Part shown: one piece after another, positions 15,756 to 23,261 of the stretch | How positions within the stretch are numbered: position 1 is the first letter of the stretch | How the letters are laid out: each line of letters begins with the position of its first letter | Assembly: GCA_019420275.1 (NCBI GenBank) | Contig: JAHZHN010000003.1 | Location: 124,001-188,000, forward strand | Reading direction: 5' to 3' | From: Clostridiales bacterium | GTDB taxonomy: Bacteria > Bacillota > Clostridia > Lachnospirales > Lachnospiraceae | Length of the DNA stretch: 64,000 nucleotides | The notes under the pieces: generated by a model | What the model was told of the DNA's origin: nothing | The model's input: only the letters and a program-made list of their open reading frames with translations | Database searches by the model: none | Made by a program: the position numbers and the translations under genes

Positions 15756-16784
15756 ATGAAACAGGTAACGTTAGGGAAGACAGGGATTACAGTACCGCAG
15801 AATGCTTTTGGAGCACTGCCGATTCAGAGAGTTGGAATGGAAGATGCCGTAAAGATCCTGCGGCGGGCATATGAAGGAGGAATGCGATTTTTTGATACAG
15901 CCCGTGCTTATAGTGACAGTGAAGAAAAGCTGGGAAATGCTTTTGAAGGAATGCGGGACAAAATTTATATCGCTACCAAGACCATGGCAAGGACCCCGAA
16001 AGATTTCTGGGATCAGCTGGAGACTTCTTTGGAATTGTTGAAAACAGATTATATTGATATCTATCAGTTTCATTGTGTGGATATTTGTTATCGGGAAGGA
16101 GACGGCACTGGCATGTATGAGTGCATGCTGGAAGCAAAAAGGCAAGGAAAAATCCGGCATATTGGTGTTACGGCACATAAATTGAATGTTGCTCAAGAAT
16201 GTATTGAGTCCGGCCTTTATGAGACGCTGCAGTATCCATTCAGTTATTTGTCATCCGAAAAAGAACGGAAACTTGTAGAAATGTGTAAAGAGCATAACAT
16301 GGGATTTATTGCAATGAAAGGACTGGCAGGAGGTCTTTTGAATCATTCCGAAGCAGTATTTGCATATATGTCTCAATTTGATAATGTTCTTCCAATCTGG
16401 GGAATCCAGAAAATGGAAGAATTAGAGGAATGGCTCTCCTATATGGACAATTCTCCTGTTATGGATGAGAACACAAAAAAATTTATTGAAAAAGAGAGAA
16501 AAGAGCTAACAGGGGAGTTTTGTCGGGGATGCGGCTACTGCATGCCATGTCCGGCTGGAATTAAAATCAACAACTGCGCCAGAATGTCATTGATGCTTCG
16601 CAGGGCACCTTCTAAAAACTGGCTGAATGAAGAATGGCAGGAAAATATGAAAAAAATCGAAGACTGCCTTCATTGTGGACAATGTATGTCAAAATGTCCG
16701 TATGAACTGAATACTCCAAAATTACTTCAGAAAAATTATGAAGACTATAAAAATGTTTTGTCAGGGAAAACGGTAATCGAATAA
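15756..16784 (+). CDS. Aldo/keto reductase with C-terminal two-cluster ferredoxin domain
   Basis: 342 residues. The N-terminal TIM barrel keeps the tetrad Asp47, Tyr52, Lys75 and His106. The C-terminal 90 residues hold two cysteine sets, CRGCGYCMPCP and CLHCGQCMSKCP, typical of 4Fe-4S clusters. This form is common in gut anaerobes, where electrons probably pass to or from ferredoxin. It starts 19 bases after nikO, so it likely belongs to the MerR-controlled lar-nik operon. Its substrate is unknown; a 2-hydroxyacid or sugar-derived carbonyl linked to an NPN enzyme is a guess. Confidence 0.88.
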   Translation: MKQVTLGKTGITVPQNAFGALPIQRVGMEDAVKILRRAYEGGMRFFDTARAYSDSEEKLGNAFEGMRDKIYIATKTMARTPKDFWDQLETSLELLKTDYIDIYQFHCVDICYREGDGTGMYECMLEAKRQGKIRHIGVTAHKLNVAQECIESGLYETLQYPFSYLSSEKERKLVEMCKEHNMGFIAMKGLAGGLLNHSEAVFAYMSQFDNVLPIWGIQKMEELEEWLSYMDNSPVMDENTKKFIEKERKELTGEFCRGCGYCMPCPAGIKINNCARMSLMLRRAPSKNWLNEEWQENMKKIEDCLHCGQCMSKCPYELNTPKLLQKNYEDYKNVLSGKTVIE

Positions 16785-16805
16785 AATACACAGGAAGGGG
16801 TGTAT

Positions 16806-17912
16806 ATGGCAGTAACTTTTTTGTTTCCGGCATTGGTCTGGAGCCTTTTGGGAGTTTATCTGTATCATATTATTGTCAGATTTTTTACTTTGCTGCACAT
16901 ACGTGAAAAAACATCAGCCTCTAGAATCCTGTCACTGGCAGTAACATTGTTTTGTGTTTCCAGAGGATGGATGCTGTACGGATTGGGAGCGGTTATAATC
17001 CTTCATTTTCTGGCATTTTCGGCTGGAATGGAAGTTGTATGGCGGATTGGGAAAAAACGGATTTGCAAAGAAAAAGCAAAAAAGGCCTTTCGCATAATTT
17101 ACAGGAGCAGTGTGGTTTGTTTTATTTTGCTGGCGGTTGTTTTGGTTTATGGGGCACGCAATATAAAAGATGTAAAAAGAACTCATTATGATCTTACGGC
17201 TGAAAAGTCAGAAGGAAAAGATTTTAGGATTGTTCAGATTTCAGATCTTCATATGGGAACAACCATGGGAGTTGATGAACTGAAAAAATATTGCGGACAG
17301 ATTATGGATGAAAGGCCTGATTTGCTGGTACTGACCGGGGATATTTTCGATGAAAATACAACGAAAAAAGAAATGAAGGAGACGGCCAGTATCTTGGGAG
17401 GGATTCCGGCAATTTATGGCACTTATTATATTTTTGGCAATCATGATTATAATCTTTATACGGAACATCCATATTATACCAAGGAAGAGCTGAAAAGGAC
17501 ACTGGAAGACGAAGGAATACGGGTGTTAGAAGATAAGATAGTGGAAGCCGCAGATTGGCTGACCGTTGCCGGGAGAATTGATGCGTCATTAGAACGGAAA
17601 GAAATTGGGGAACTTCTAAGTGAAGCGGATCAGGATTCTTTCATCCTTCTATTGGATCACCAGCCAAAAGGGCTTAAAGCAAACAAATCCGCCGGTGTCG
17701 ATCTGCAGCTGTCAGGGCACACTCATGCAGGACAGATTTGGCCGACAGGTCAGCTGGGAAATCTGCTGGGAATAACAGAATTAAATTATGGGTACTGGGA
17801 AGATGGTTCTTATCATGTTATCGTCTCTTCAGGAATCGGCGGCTGGGGATATGCCATACGAACTGGAGGGCATTCTGAATATGTGGTAGCAGACATCCAG
17901 ATGAAGCTATAA
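16806..17912 (+). CDS. Membrane-anchored metallophosphoesterase
   Basis: 368 residues. Four hydrophobic segments in the first 130 residues precede a calcineurin-like domain with QISDLHMG, LTGDIFD, GNHDY and SGHTHAGQIWP, all five metal-site blocks. It resembles YkuE/YaeI-type phosphodiesterases, some of which act on lipid phosphates such as UDP-diacylglucosamine. The ATG at 16806 was chosen over the GTG at 16800 because GGAAGGGG ends at 16800. It is 21 bases after the reductase and could be read through from it, though a functional link is not evident. Confidence 0.9.
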   Translation: MAVTFLFPALVWSLLGVYLYHIIVRFFTLLHIREKTSASRILSLAVTLFCVSRGWMLYGLGAVIILHFLAFSAGMEVVWRIGKKRICKEKAKKAFRIIYRSSVVCFILLAVVLVYGARNIKDVKRTHYDLTAEKSEGKDFRIVQISDLHMGTTMGVDELKKYCGQIMDERPDLLVLTGDIFDENTTKKEMKETASILGGIPAIYGTYYIFGNHDYNLYTEHPYYTKEELKRTLEDEGIRVLEDKIVEAADWLTVAGRIDASLERKEIGELLSEADQDSFILLLDHQPKGLKANKSAGVDLQLSGHTHAGQIWPTGQLGNLLGITELNYGYWEDGSYHVIVSSGIGGWGYAIRTGGHSEYVVADIQMKL

Positions 17913-17989
17913 TTTTGGCTTGTGGTTTCTTCCTGTTTCCAGTAGAATAAGGAACAGAATCAAGAAAAGGAACAATGGGAGGAACCATG

Positions 17990-18637
17990 ATGGCTAATAA
18001 GTTTTATGCGGTGAAATCAGGAAGAAAACCGGGAATTTATAATACCTGGGAAGAATGCAGGAGACAAATTCTTGGATTTTCGGGTGCCAGATATAAAAGC
18101 TTTAAAACAATGGAAGAAGCAAGGGCATTTATAGAGCCTGGAGAAAATGAAATGATGGAAGCAGATGAGGATACACTGATTGTGTATGTGGACGGAAGTT
18201 TTTGTAAAGACGATAAGGCCTTTTCTTATGGAATGGTCATTGTTCAAAAATACCAGGAAGATCTTTATTTCGCTCAAAGATATGAAGACCCGGAACTTGC
18301 GGCTATGAGAAATGTGGCAGGGGAAATCAAAGGCGCAGAAGCTGCCATAAAATATGCCCTGGATCAAGGGTATCCGAAACTCATGATTTATTATGATTAT
18401 GAGGGAATCGAACAATGGTGTACTGGAGAATGGAAGACTAACAAAGAAGGAACACGTGCCTATAAGGCGTTTTATGATGAAAACAAGAAAAACTTGAGGA
18501 TTAAATTTGTAAAGGTGAAAGGCCATTCCAATGATAAGTATAATGATATAGCAGATATGCTGGCAAAATCAGCATTAGGAATCGGAGATGGGAGTTTTAA
18601 GCTCCAAAATGGAAGCCAGTGGAAAAAGATTAGATAG
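17990..18637 (+). CDS. rnhA: Ribonuclease HI with N-terminal hybrid-binding domain
   Basis: 215 residues. Residues 3-48 (KFYAVKSGRKPGIYNTWEEC..GARYKSFKTMEEA) form the caulimovirus/eukaryotic-type domain that grips RNA-DNA hybrids. The RNase H fold follows with Asp68, Glu112, Asp136 and a late Asp in the HSNDKYNDIAD helix, the complete DEDD set. It removes RNA from hybrids. ATG 17990 has best spacing from GGAGG (17978-17982); ATG 17987 is also possible. Confidence 0.93.
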   Translation: MANKFYAVKSGRKPGIYNTWEECRRQILGFSGARYKSFKTMEEARAFIEPGENEMMEADEDTLIVYVDGSFCKDDKAFSYGMVIVQKYQEDLYFAQRYEDPELAAMRNVAGEIKGAEAAIKYALDQGYPKLMIYYDYEGIEQWCTGEWKTNKEGTRAYKAFYDENKKNLRIKFVKVKGHSNDKYNDIADMLAKSALGIGDGSFKLQNGSQWKKIR

Positions 18638-18651
18638 ACAAAACGATGAGG

Positions 18652-18679
18652 TTGACAGGAATTTCAGGAGTGCTATACT
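18652..18679 (+). promoter_or_regulatory. Promoter of the structured RNA
   Basis: TTGACA (18652-18657), 16-bp spacer, TATACT (18674-18679). Transcription should begin near 18686, exactly where the closing stem of the folded RNA begins. Confidence 0.75.
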
Positions 18680-18685
18680 AAAATA

Positions 18686-18783
18686 GCCGCATCAGTTCCG
18701 GAAGGAGTGCAGATGAAAGTCTGTATCGGAGGTGTCTAAGCTCACTTAAAGATTATTCTTAGAAACACGCTCCGGCTGGTGGG
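18686..18783 (+). ncRNA. Compact four-way-junction RNA, family not recognised
   Basis: Hand folding gives four helices with almost no unpaired junction bases. P1 pairs 18687-18695 with 18776-18783 (8 bp, one bulge). P2 is TTCC/GGAG at 18696-18707 capped by a GGAA tetraloop. P3 is TGCAGA/TCTGTA at 18708-18725. P4 at 18727-18774 has 14 bp (CGGAG/CTCCG, GTGT/ACAC, CTAAG/CTTAG) and a 17-nt loop. A promoter places the 5' end at P1. A tiny frame MKVCIGGV (18713-18739) with a GGAAGGAG site is embedded. It matches no riboswitch, SRP, 6S or tmRNA pattern that I know. Confidence 0.6.
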
Positions 18784-18808
18784 TTTGATTTGTACAGGAA
18801 AAAAATGC

Positions 18809-18840
18809 TTGCAAAAAGTTCTGTTTTATTATATTATAAT
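18809..18840 (+). promoter_or_regulatory. Probable promoter of tRNA-Arg
   Basis: TTGCAA (18809-18814) and TATAAT (18835-18840) are 20 bp apart, which is long; TATATT at 18830-18835 gives 15 bp. TATAAT ends 8 bases before the tRNA. Confidence 0.45.
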
Positions 18841-18848
18841 ATAGCTGT

Positions 18849-18921
18849 GTACCAGTAACTCAGTGGATAGAGTGGCAGCCTCCGAAGCTGTTGGTCGCGG
18901 GTTCAACTCCCGCCTGGTGCA
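18849..18921 (+). tRNA. tRNA-Arg (anticodon CCG)
   Basis: 73 nt without encoded CCA. Acceptor GTACCAG pairs with CTGGTGC (one G-U), discriminator A. The D arm is ACTC/GAGT, the anticodon stem GCAGC/GCTGT with loop CTCCGAA, and the T arm GCGGG-TTCAACT-CCCGC. It reads CGG codons. A terminator follows, so it is a single tRNA gene. Its 3' end borders an integrase remnant. Confidence 0.97.
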
Positions 18922-18925
18922 TTTT

Positions 18926-18959
18926 AAAACCTACGTATTTGCGTGGGTTTTATTTTTTT
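18926..18959 (+). terminator. Terminator after tRNA-Arg
   Basis: AAAACCTACG pairs with CGTGGGTTTT (10 bp, one G-U), then seven Ts after one A. Confidence 0.85.
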
Positions 18960-19087
18960 GTTTTGCATTTTTCATAACTTTATCAGATTTCCAGCGTCTA
19001 TAGATTTTGTAAGTCCTCTGATAGTATTTAAAATAATCTCTGGCAGCTTCCCCAAGAGCCACTTGGTAATCGTTTTGCTGTTGGCAT
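18931..19087 (-). pseudogene. Remnant of a tyrosine integrase 5' end
   Basis: With an AAGGATG ribosome site, a frame starts at 19087 as MPTAKRLPSGSW, the usual N-terminus of Tn916/phage-type tyrosine integrases, and stops at 19028 after 19 residues. A second frame, open to 18931, reads EAARDYFKYYQRTYKIYRRW and further basic residues, plausible coding text but not recognised. The rest of an integrase is absent. It lies just past tRNA-Arg and points towards it, the usual place for an integrase next to its attachment site. Confidence 0.5.
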
Positions 19088-19217
19088 AATATTCATCCTT
19101 TCTAAAAAAGAGTACAAAAAATACACCCTTTGTTAAAAAAATTAGGATGTATGCTATCATTCTAAGTGTTAAGTAGTAATATATCAATCAACCATAATGG
19201 ATAGATTTCTAAGATTT

Positions 19218-19244
19218 CCGCCCGACAGCAGCCGGGCGGTTTTT
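19218..19244 (+). terminator. GC-rich hairpin with T-run
   Basis: CCGCCCG (19218-19224) pairs with CGGGCGG (19233-19239), then five Ts. It sits between the integrase remnant and the end of the lipoprotein gene. Confidence 0.7.
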
Positions 19245-19262
19245 GACAATTAATAGTGGATT

Positions 19263-19679
19263 TTATTCTGAAAATGCAGCTTCTAGTGTTTTTGCTTCTT
19301 TATCATATACATTCTCTAATTTCGCTGCCCATTTGTCATATTCATCTTCTTCATCAGTATTTTTCATTAATAGATCGGACATTTTTTCGCTGCCCTCTGT
19401 ACAAATTCCCATAAGATTATCTGCTTTTTCAATACCGATGCTAATTTCATCAGAATCTTCGTCTTTGATCTCTTGTTTGTATTCCTCAATAAGTTGAGGG
19501 GTTGCTTTTTTCAATTTAGCTGAATATTCTTCATAGATGGATTCATAGTTTTGTTCTTTTTTAGCTTCAGTTGTAGTTTTTTTAGCTGAATCGCCAGTAT
19601 CTTTGCTTCCGCCGCTGCAAGCAGTGAAAGCTACCGCCATTAAAACAGCTAATCCCAGTGTGAGAAATCTTTTTCTCAT
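19263..19679 (-). CDS. Small putative lipoprotein, function unknown
   Basis: 138 residues with a lipoprotein signal peptide: MRKRFLTLGLAVLMAVAFTAC, Cys21 as the lipidated residue. The mature part is a charged, lysine- and glutamate-rich helical chain (KKTTTEAKKEQNYESIYEEY, then EEDEYDKWAAKLENVYDKEAKTLEAAF). AGGAGG precedes the ATG. Related small lipoproteins of unknown role are common in gut Clostridia. It appears intact inside an otherwise decayed region. Confidence 0.75.
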   Translation of the reverse strand: MRKRFLTLGLAVLMAVAFTACSGGSKDTGDSAKKTTTEAKKEQNYESIYEEYSAKLKKATPQLIEEYKQEIKDEDSDEISIGIEKADNLMGICTEGSEKMSDLLMKNTDEEDEYDKWAAKLENVYDKEAKTLEAAFSE

Positions 19680-19760
19680 ATCTTTTTCCTCCTAAAATAT
19701 AAAAAATATGTTATAGTTATAATAGTTCAGTCATATAGTACACCACAGAGTATATGACTG

Positions 19761-19786
19761 CCGCCTGGTTACTGCTAGGCGGTTTT
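19761..19786. terminator. Second short hairpin (CCGCCT/AGGCGG)
   Basis: CCGCCT (19761-19766) pairs with AGGCGG (19777-19782), followed on the plus strand by TTTT. It resembles the hairpin at 19218, and both flank the lipoprotein gene. Confidence 0.5.
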
Positions 19787-19828
19787 ATATTCTTTCAAAC
19801 ACCATTGCTGCTTGTATTCTATCGCTTC

Positions 19829-20184
19829 CTAACATTCCTTTACCTCCGCTTGAGGTGGTACTGATAATCTTTCTTTCAATATAACTTGTAAAACAACATA
19901 CATTGGTTTTTCATCGTTATTTTGTTCGGTAATAAATGTTTCTGGATGATTAATCCCTTCTTCAGCCTCTTCTACAGTACAATTTGGTACATTAAGAGCC
20001 TTTGGAATTTTATTATAACAAGTTATACATACAAATCTGTTACTTCCAAGTATTCAGATGTTTTGCGAATATTACTGCAGCTGCATTCATAGAAGTCTAT
20101 AATTCTCTGCTTTGTAATTGATTTGTCATATACAATACATTCTGACCTGAAATTTTTGCTTTCTGTTTTTGGCAATATGTTAAT
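19829..20184 (-). pseudogene. Frameshifted remnant, function unknown
   Basis: Two adjacent frames each look coding. The first (20184-20023) contains ITKQRIIDFYECSCSNIRKT, like a helix-turn-helix of the recombinase or sigma type, and stops. The second (20053-19829) reads RFVCITCYNKIPKALNVPNC, with a CxxC pair, and ends KERLSVPPQAEVKEC. A single base shift would join them. Neither has a start with a ribosome site. Confidence 0.4.
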
Positions 20185-20425
20185 TTAGAATGTCTCCTAT
20201 ACTTGCTTTGTGCTGCCCTATTTCTTGGGACATTATACAAGTGCATTTTTTGTAAAGTGGATATTAAATGATATGGCAATATTTATTGCTGATATAAGGT
20301 ATACACCCTTAAGACCTTCTTTTAAATAAAAGTTATAAACTTTGACATATTTCTCATTAGATTCTTGTAAAATAGAATTTAGTGCTTATTCAAAAAAACT
20401 CCTCTTATTATTTATTATTTGTTTT

Positions 20426-20497
20426 TTATGAAAACCGCAAAATCTTAATTTTTTCATCGACTATTTGTTCTGCATCTAATTCTGATTTGTTGGTCAT
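20426..20497 (-). pseudogene. 3' fragment of an unidentified gene
   Basis: A 23-residue frame MTNKSELDAEQIVDEKIKIL.. ends at 20426. Its composition is protein-like, but no ribosome site precedes the ATG. It is probably a leftover tail, not a gene. Confidence 0.25.
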
Positions 20498-20753
20498 TTT
20501 AGAACATTCGCAATATTAGAATTGGAAATCCAATGTTTCAAAATATTATCAGTGCTGTTTATGGAATATCTATTATTTACGTTAATTTTTTAGACTGCCA
20601 TATTGATAATTAATATTTTTAAATTGATCTTAAGTTCATTTATAAAATAGTTTTCCTTCCTCTAATCGCATATTAATAATATATCATTTTAATCCTCAAA
20701 AATAAATATATTACAAAATTAATTTTGAAAAAACAAAGAAAACATATCAATAA

Positions 20754-20906
20754 TCTCGAAAATTCAAGTATGATGAACAGGTATTTGTTGGCGGAAAAGA
20801 AGTTGTGTTATCAAGTAAGCTGACTGCAACATATGCGGCGTTTTAAGAAACTGGGGATTCCAGTGTAAAAGCAATAGGCCAATCATATTGTCCTACAATA
20901 TTATAA
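20754..20906 (+). pseudogene. Remnant with internal stop
   Basis: One frame reads KFKYDEQVFVGGKEVVLSSK and LTATYAAF, stop at 20844-20846, then ETGDSSVKAIGQSYCPTIL in the same frame. An internal TAA splits otherwise continuous coding text. Not recognised. Confidence 0.35.
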
Positions 20907-21255
20907 TTATAGTAGCAATAGCTGATTTGAGTATTAGGATTCAAAGAAACAAGGAATTAGATAACCTTTCTTTTTAGAGAGTACGAATTAGGATTATGTT
21001 GGACGAATTGATTTATTTCTAAATACATCTGCAGCGAAGAAGAACTTATATGTATGATGACACATATTATGTATTACAGCTTTAGAAACAGGGAAAACGA
21101 TATACACAAAAAACAGGTATATAAATTTGAAGAAATTTAGTTATCTTGTTAGAAAGAAGGTGTGTCATGAAATGGATGGAACATTTAGTTTTTTATTAAA
21201 AATGGAGAAAAAGGATTTGTCCATATAACTTTGGATATTTGGATTTCATTTTGTG

Positions 21256-21284
21256 TTGCATTTTACGAACAAATAAGCTATAAT
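21256..21284 (+). promoter_or_regulatory. Promoter of the MATE gene leader
   Basis: TTGCAT (21256-21261), 17-bp spacer, TATAAT (21279-21284). It yields a leader of about 158 nt before the MATE start. Confidence 0.7.
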
Positions 21285-21304
21285 ACAAAAGTTGCAGGCT
21301 GTAT

Positions 21305-21355
21305 ATGAAAAAATACAGTTTGATAATAAATATGTCATTCAAAATAATTTCATAA
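21305..21355 (+). CDS. Putative 16-residue leader peptide
   Basis: ATG at 21305 gives MKKYSLIINMSFKIIS and stops at 21355. The stop lies 10 bases before the terminator stem, so a ribosome stalled near it would cover the stem's 5' arm. The ribosome site is weak. Real use is inferred only from its position. Confidence 0.4.
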   Translation: MKKYSLIINMSFKIIS

Positions 21356-21365
21356 GTGTCTATTA

Positions 21366-21424
21366 GGACTATAGATTTTTCTGTTTCTGACTATAAACAG
21401 AAATCTATGGTCCTTTTATTTTTG
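21366..21424 (+). terminator. Leader terminator (attenuator) upstream of MATE gene
   Basis: GGACTATAGATTTTTCTGTTT (bases 21366-21386) pairs with 21395-21413 over 19 bp with a two-base bulge, then TTTTATTTTT. It lies between the promoter and the MATE ribosome site, so the exporter is transcribed only by read-through. Confidence 0.75.
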
Positions 21425-21448
21425 TCTGAAAGAGAGAGGAGAAAAGTT

Positions 21449-22819
21449 ATGGATCAGACTTACATGAAGAAGAAACCTATTTTACCTTTATTAATGACCA
21501 TGGCATTGCCGATGATTATTTCTATGTTTGTAAATTCGCTGTATAATATCGTGGACAGTATTTTTGTAGCGAAGATTAGTGAGGAAGCTATGACGGCACT
21601 GTCGCTCGTGTATCCGGTACAGAATCTGATAACATCGATTAGTGTTGGATTTGGAGTGGGAATCAATGCAATGATCGCTATGTTTTTAGGAAGTGGAAAA
21701 GCAGAAAAAGCCGGAGCAGCAGCAACACAGGGAATGCTGTTAAATGGAATTCATGGAATCCTGCTGAATGGTTTGGGACTGTTTATGATGCCGTCTTTTT
21801 TAAGAATGTTTACTTCAGATCCAGAACTGATTCATCTTGGTATGAGGTATTCTACAATTGTTTTGTGTTTTTCAGTCGTTGTTACAATAGGAATTACTTT
21901 TGAAAAGATTTTCCAGGCAGTAGGAAAAATGATGGTGACGATGGCAAGCCTGATGTGCGGATGTGTGCTAAATATTATTTTGGATCCAATGCTCATTTTT
22001 GGAATCGGTCCTTTCCCGAAAATGGGAATCGAAGGAGCTGCGCTTGCAACAGGAATTGGACAGCTGTCAACTTTGGCAATTTACCTGACTGTTTATTTCT
22101 GGAAACCGATCAATGTAAGACTCTCAGTAAAATATTTAAAACCAGAAGCAAAGCTATGCCTCAGACTGTATTCCATCGGAATTCCAGCGACCTTGAATAT
22201 GGCATTGCCGTCGGTTTTAATTTCTGCCTTAAACGGAATGTTTGCGGTATATTCTCAGACTTATGTGGTCGTGCTTGGAATTTATTATAAGCTGCAGACT
22301 TTCCTGTATTTAACGGCTAATGGAGTTGTACAGGGAATGCGGCCTTTGATCAGCTATAATTATGGAGCAGGTGAAATGCAGCGAGTAAGAAAGATTTTCA
22401 GGACTTCTCTAACAATTATCATAGCAATAATGATTGTAGGTGTAATATTATGCTGTGCTGTGCCGGAAATGCTGATGAAAATGTTTACTGAGAATTCAGA
22501 AACCATTCAAATTGGAGTAAATGCTATGCGAACGATCTGCATTGGATTTGTAGTTTCCGCTGTATCTGTCACGTCAGCGGGAGCTTTTGAGGCGCTGGGA
22601 AAAGGAATCCAGTCCTTTGTGATCTCTTTTTTAAGATATGTGGCAGTGATTCTACCAGTGGCATTTTTATTAAGCCGTTTATTTGGCGCCGACAGCATCT
22701 GGAATGCTTTTTGGATTGCCGAATTTGTCACAGGGATTTTGGCGTGGGTGCTGTATGGCAAAGTGATGAAACCTCAGGGAAAACGCGGAAAAGAAATTTT
22801 GACACAGAAAAAGGAATAG
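21449..22819 (+). CDS. MATE family multidrug efflux transporter
   Basis: 456 residues with about twelve membrane segments in two six-helix halves, beginning KPILPLLMTMALPMIISMFV and NIVDSIFVAKISEEAMTAL, the family's first-helix pattern. It exports cationic drugs against sodium or proton flow. GAGAGGAG precedes ATG 21449; the frame is open further upstream, but those codons fall in the terminator hairpin. The attenuated leader suggests induction by ribosome-acting compounds. Next gene 28 bases downstream. Confidence 0.94.
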   Translation: MDQTYMKKKPILPLLMTMALPMIISMFVNSLYNIVDSIFVAKISEEAMTALSLVYPVQNLITSISVGFGVGINAMIAMFLGSGKAEKAGAAATQGMLLNGIHGILLNGLGLFMMPSFLRMFTSDPELIHLGMRYSTIVLCFSVVVTIGITFEKIFQAVGKMMVTMASLMCGCVLNIILDPMLIFGIGPFPKMGIEGAALATGIGQLSTLAIYLTVYFWKPINVRLSVKYLKPEAKLCLRLYSIGIPATLNMALPSVLISALNGMFAVYSQTYVVVLGIYYKLQTFLYLTANGVVQGMRPLISYNYGAGEMQRVRKIFRTSLTIIIAIMIVGVILCCAVPEMLMKMFTENSETIQIGVNAMRTICIGFVVSAVSVTSAGAFEALGKGIQSFVISFLRYVAVILPVAFLLSRLFGADSIWNAFWIAEFVTGILAWVLYGKVMKPQGKRGKEILTQKKE

Positions 22820-22847
22820 CTTACAATATGAGGCAGGAGGAATGATT

Positions 22848-23261
22848 ATGGAACATATTTCAAAGATTGTAGTAAGATATGCTGAAACTGATCAGATGGG
22901 AATCGCCCATCACAGCTGCTATCCGATATGGTTTGAAGTAGCAAGAACAGAGTTTATCAAAGCTGCAGGCATCTCTTATACAGAAGTAGAAGAGATGGGA
23001 ATTATTCTGCCTCTTACTTTTCTGGAGTGCAGATATAAGACAGCGGCTTTGTACGAAGACGAACTTGAAATTCATGCAAAACTCACAAAACTCACACCTG
23101 TCAGGCTGGAATTTTCTTATGAAGTGATCAGAGCTGGAGAATTGATTGCTACTGGAAAAACCGGGCATGGAATGGTAAGCAAAGAGCTGAAGCCTTTGAA
23201 TGTAAAAAAAGAACATCCAGATTTGTACCGGATGTTTGAATCAGCCTTAGAGACGGCTTAA
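22848..23261 (+). CDS. Acyl-CoA thioesterase (YbgC/FadM hotdog family)
   Basis: 137 residues with the single hotdog fold and YAETDQMGIAHHSCYPIWFEVARTEF, whose Asp is catalytic in YbgC-type enzymes. It hydrolyses acyl-CoA thioesters; chain preference is unknown. ATG 22848 is 7 bases from AGGAGG, while ATG 22842 is too close. Its last 15 bases overlap the 3' end of the opposing rlmH copy. Confidence 0.9.
   Translation: MEHISKIVVRYAETDQMGIAHHSCYPIWFEVARTEFIKAAGISYTEVEEMGIILPLTFLECRYKTAALYEDELEIHAKLTKLTPVRLEFSYEVIRAGELIATGKTGHGMVSKELKPLNVKKEHPDLYRMFESALETA

Larger units (their letters stand above)
19680..21250. other. AT-rich decayed region without an intact gene
   Basis: About 1.6 kb with GC content clearly below its surroundings and frames broken by stops or shifts. 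Three fragments that read like old genes are listed separately (19829-20184, 20426-20497, 20754-20906). A further stretch near 20940-21230 gives short protein-like pieces such as RTYMYDDTYYVLQL in changing frames. No transposase, terminal repeat or CRISPR was found. It probably marks the remains of a mobile insertion. Confidence 0.6.

Noticed and set aside
18690..18720. CAGTTCCGGAAGGAG resembles the GGAA-tetraloop end of the small SRP RNA.
   Set aside because: The conserved SRP internal loop (CAGG/AGCAG) is missing and the element closes into a four-way junction, not a long hairpin.
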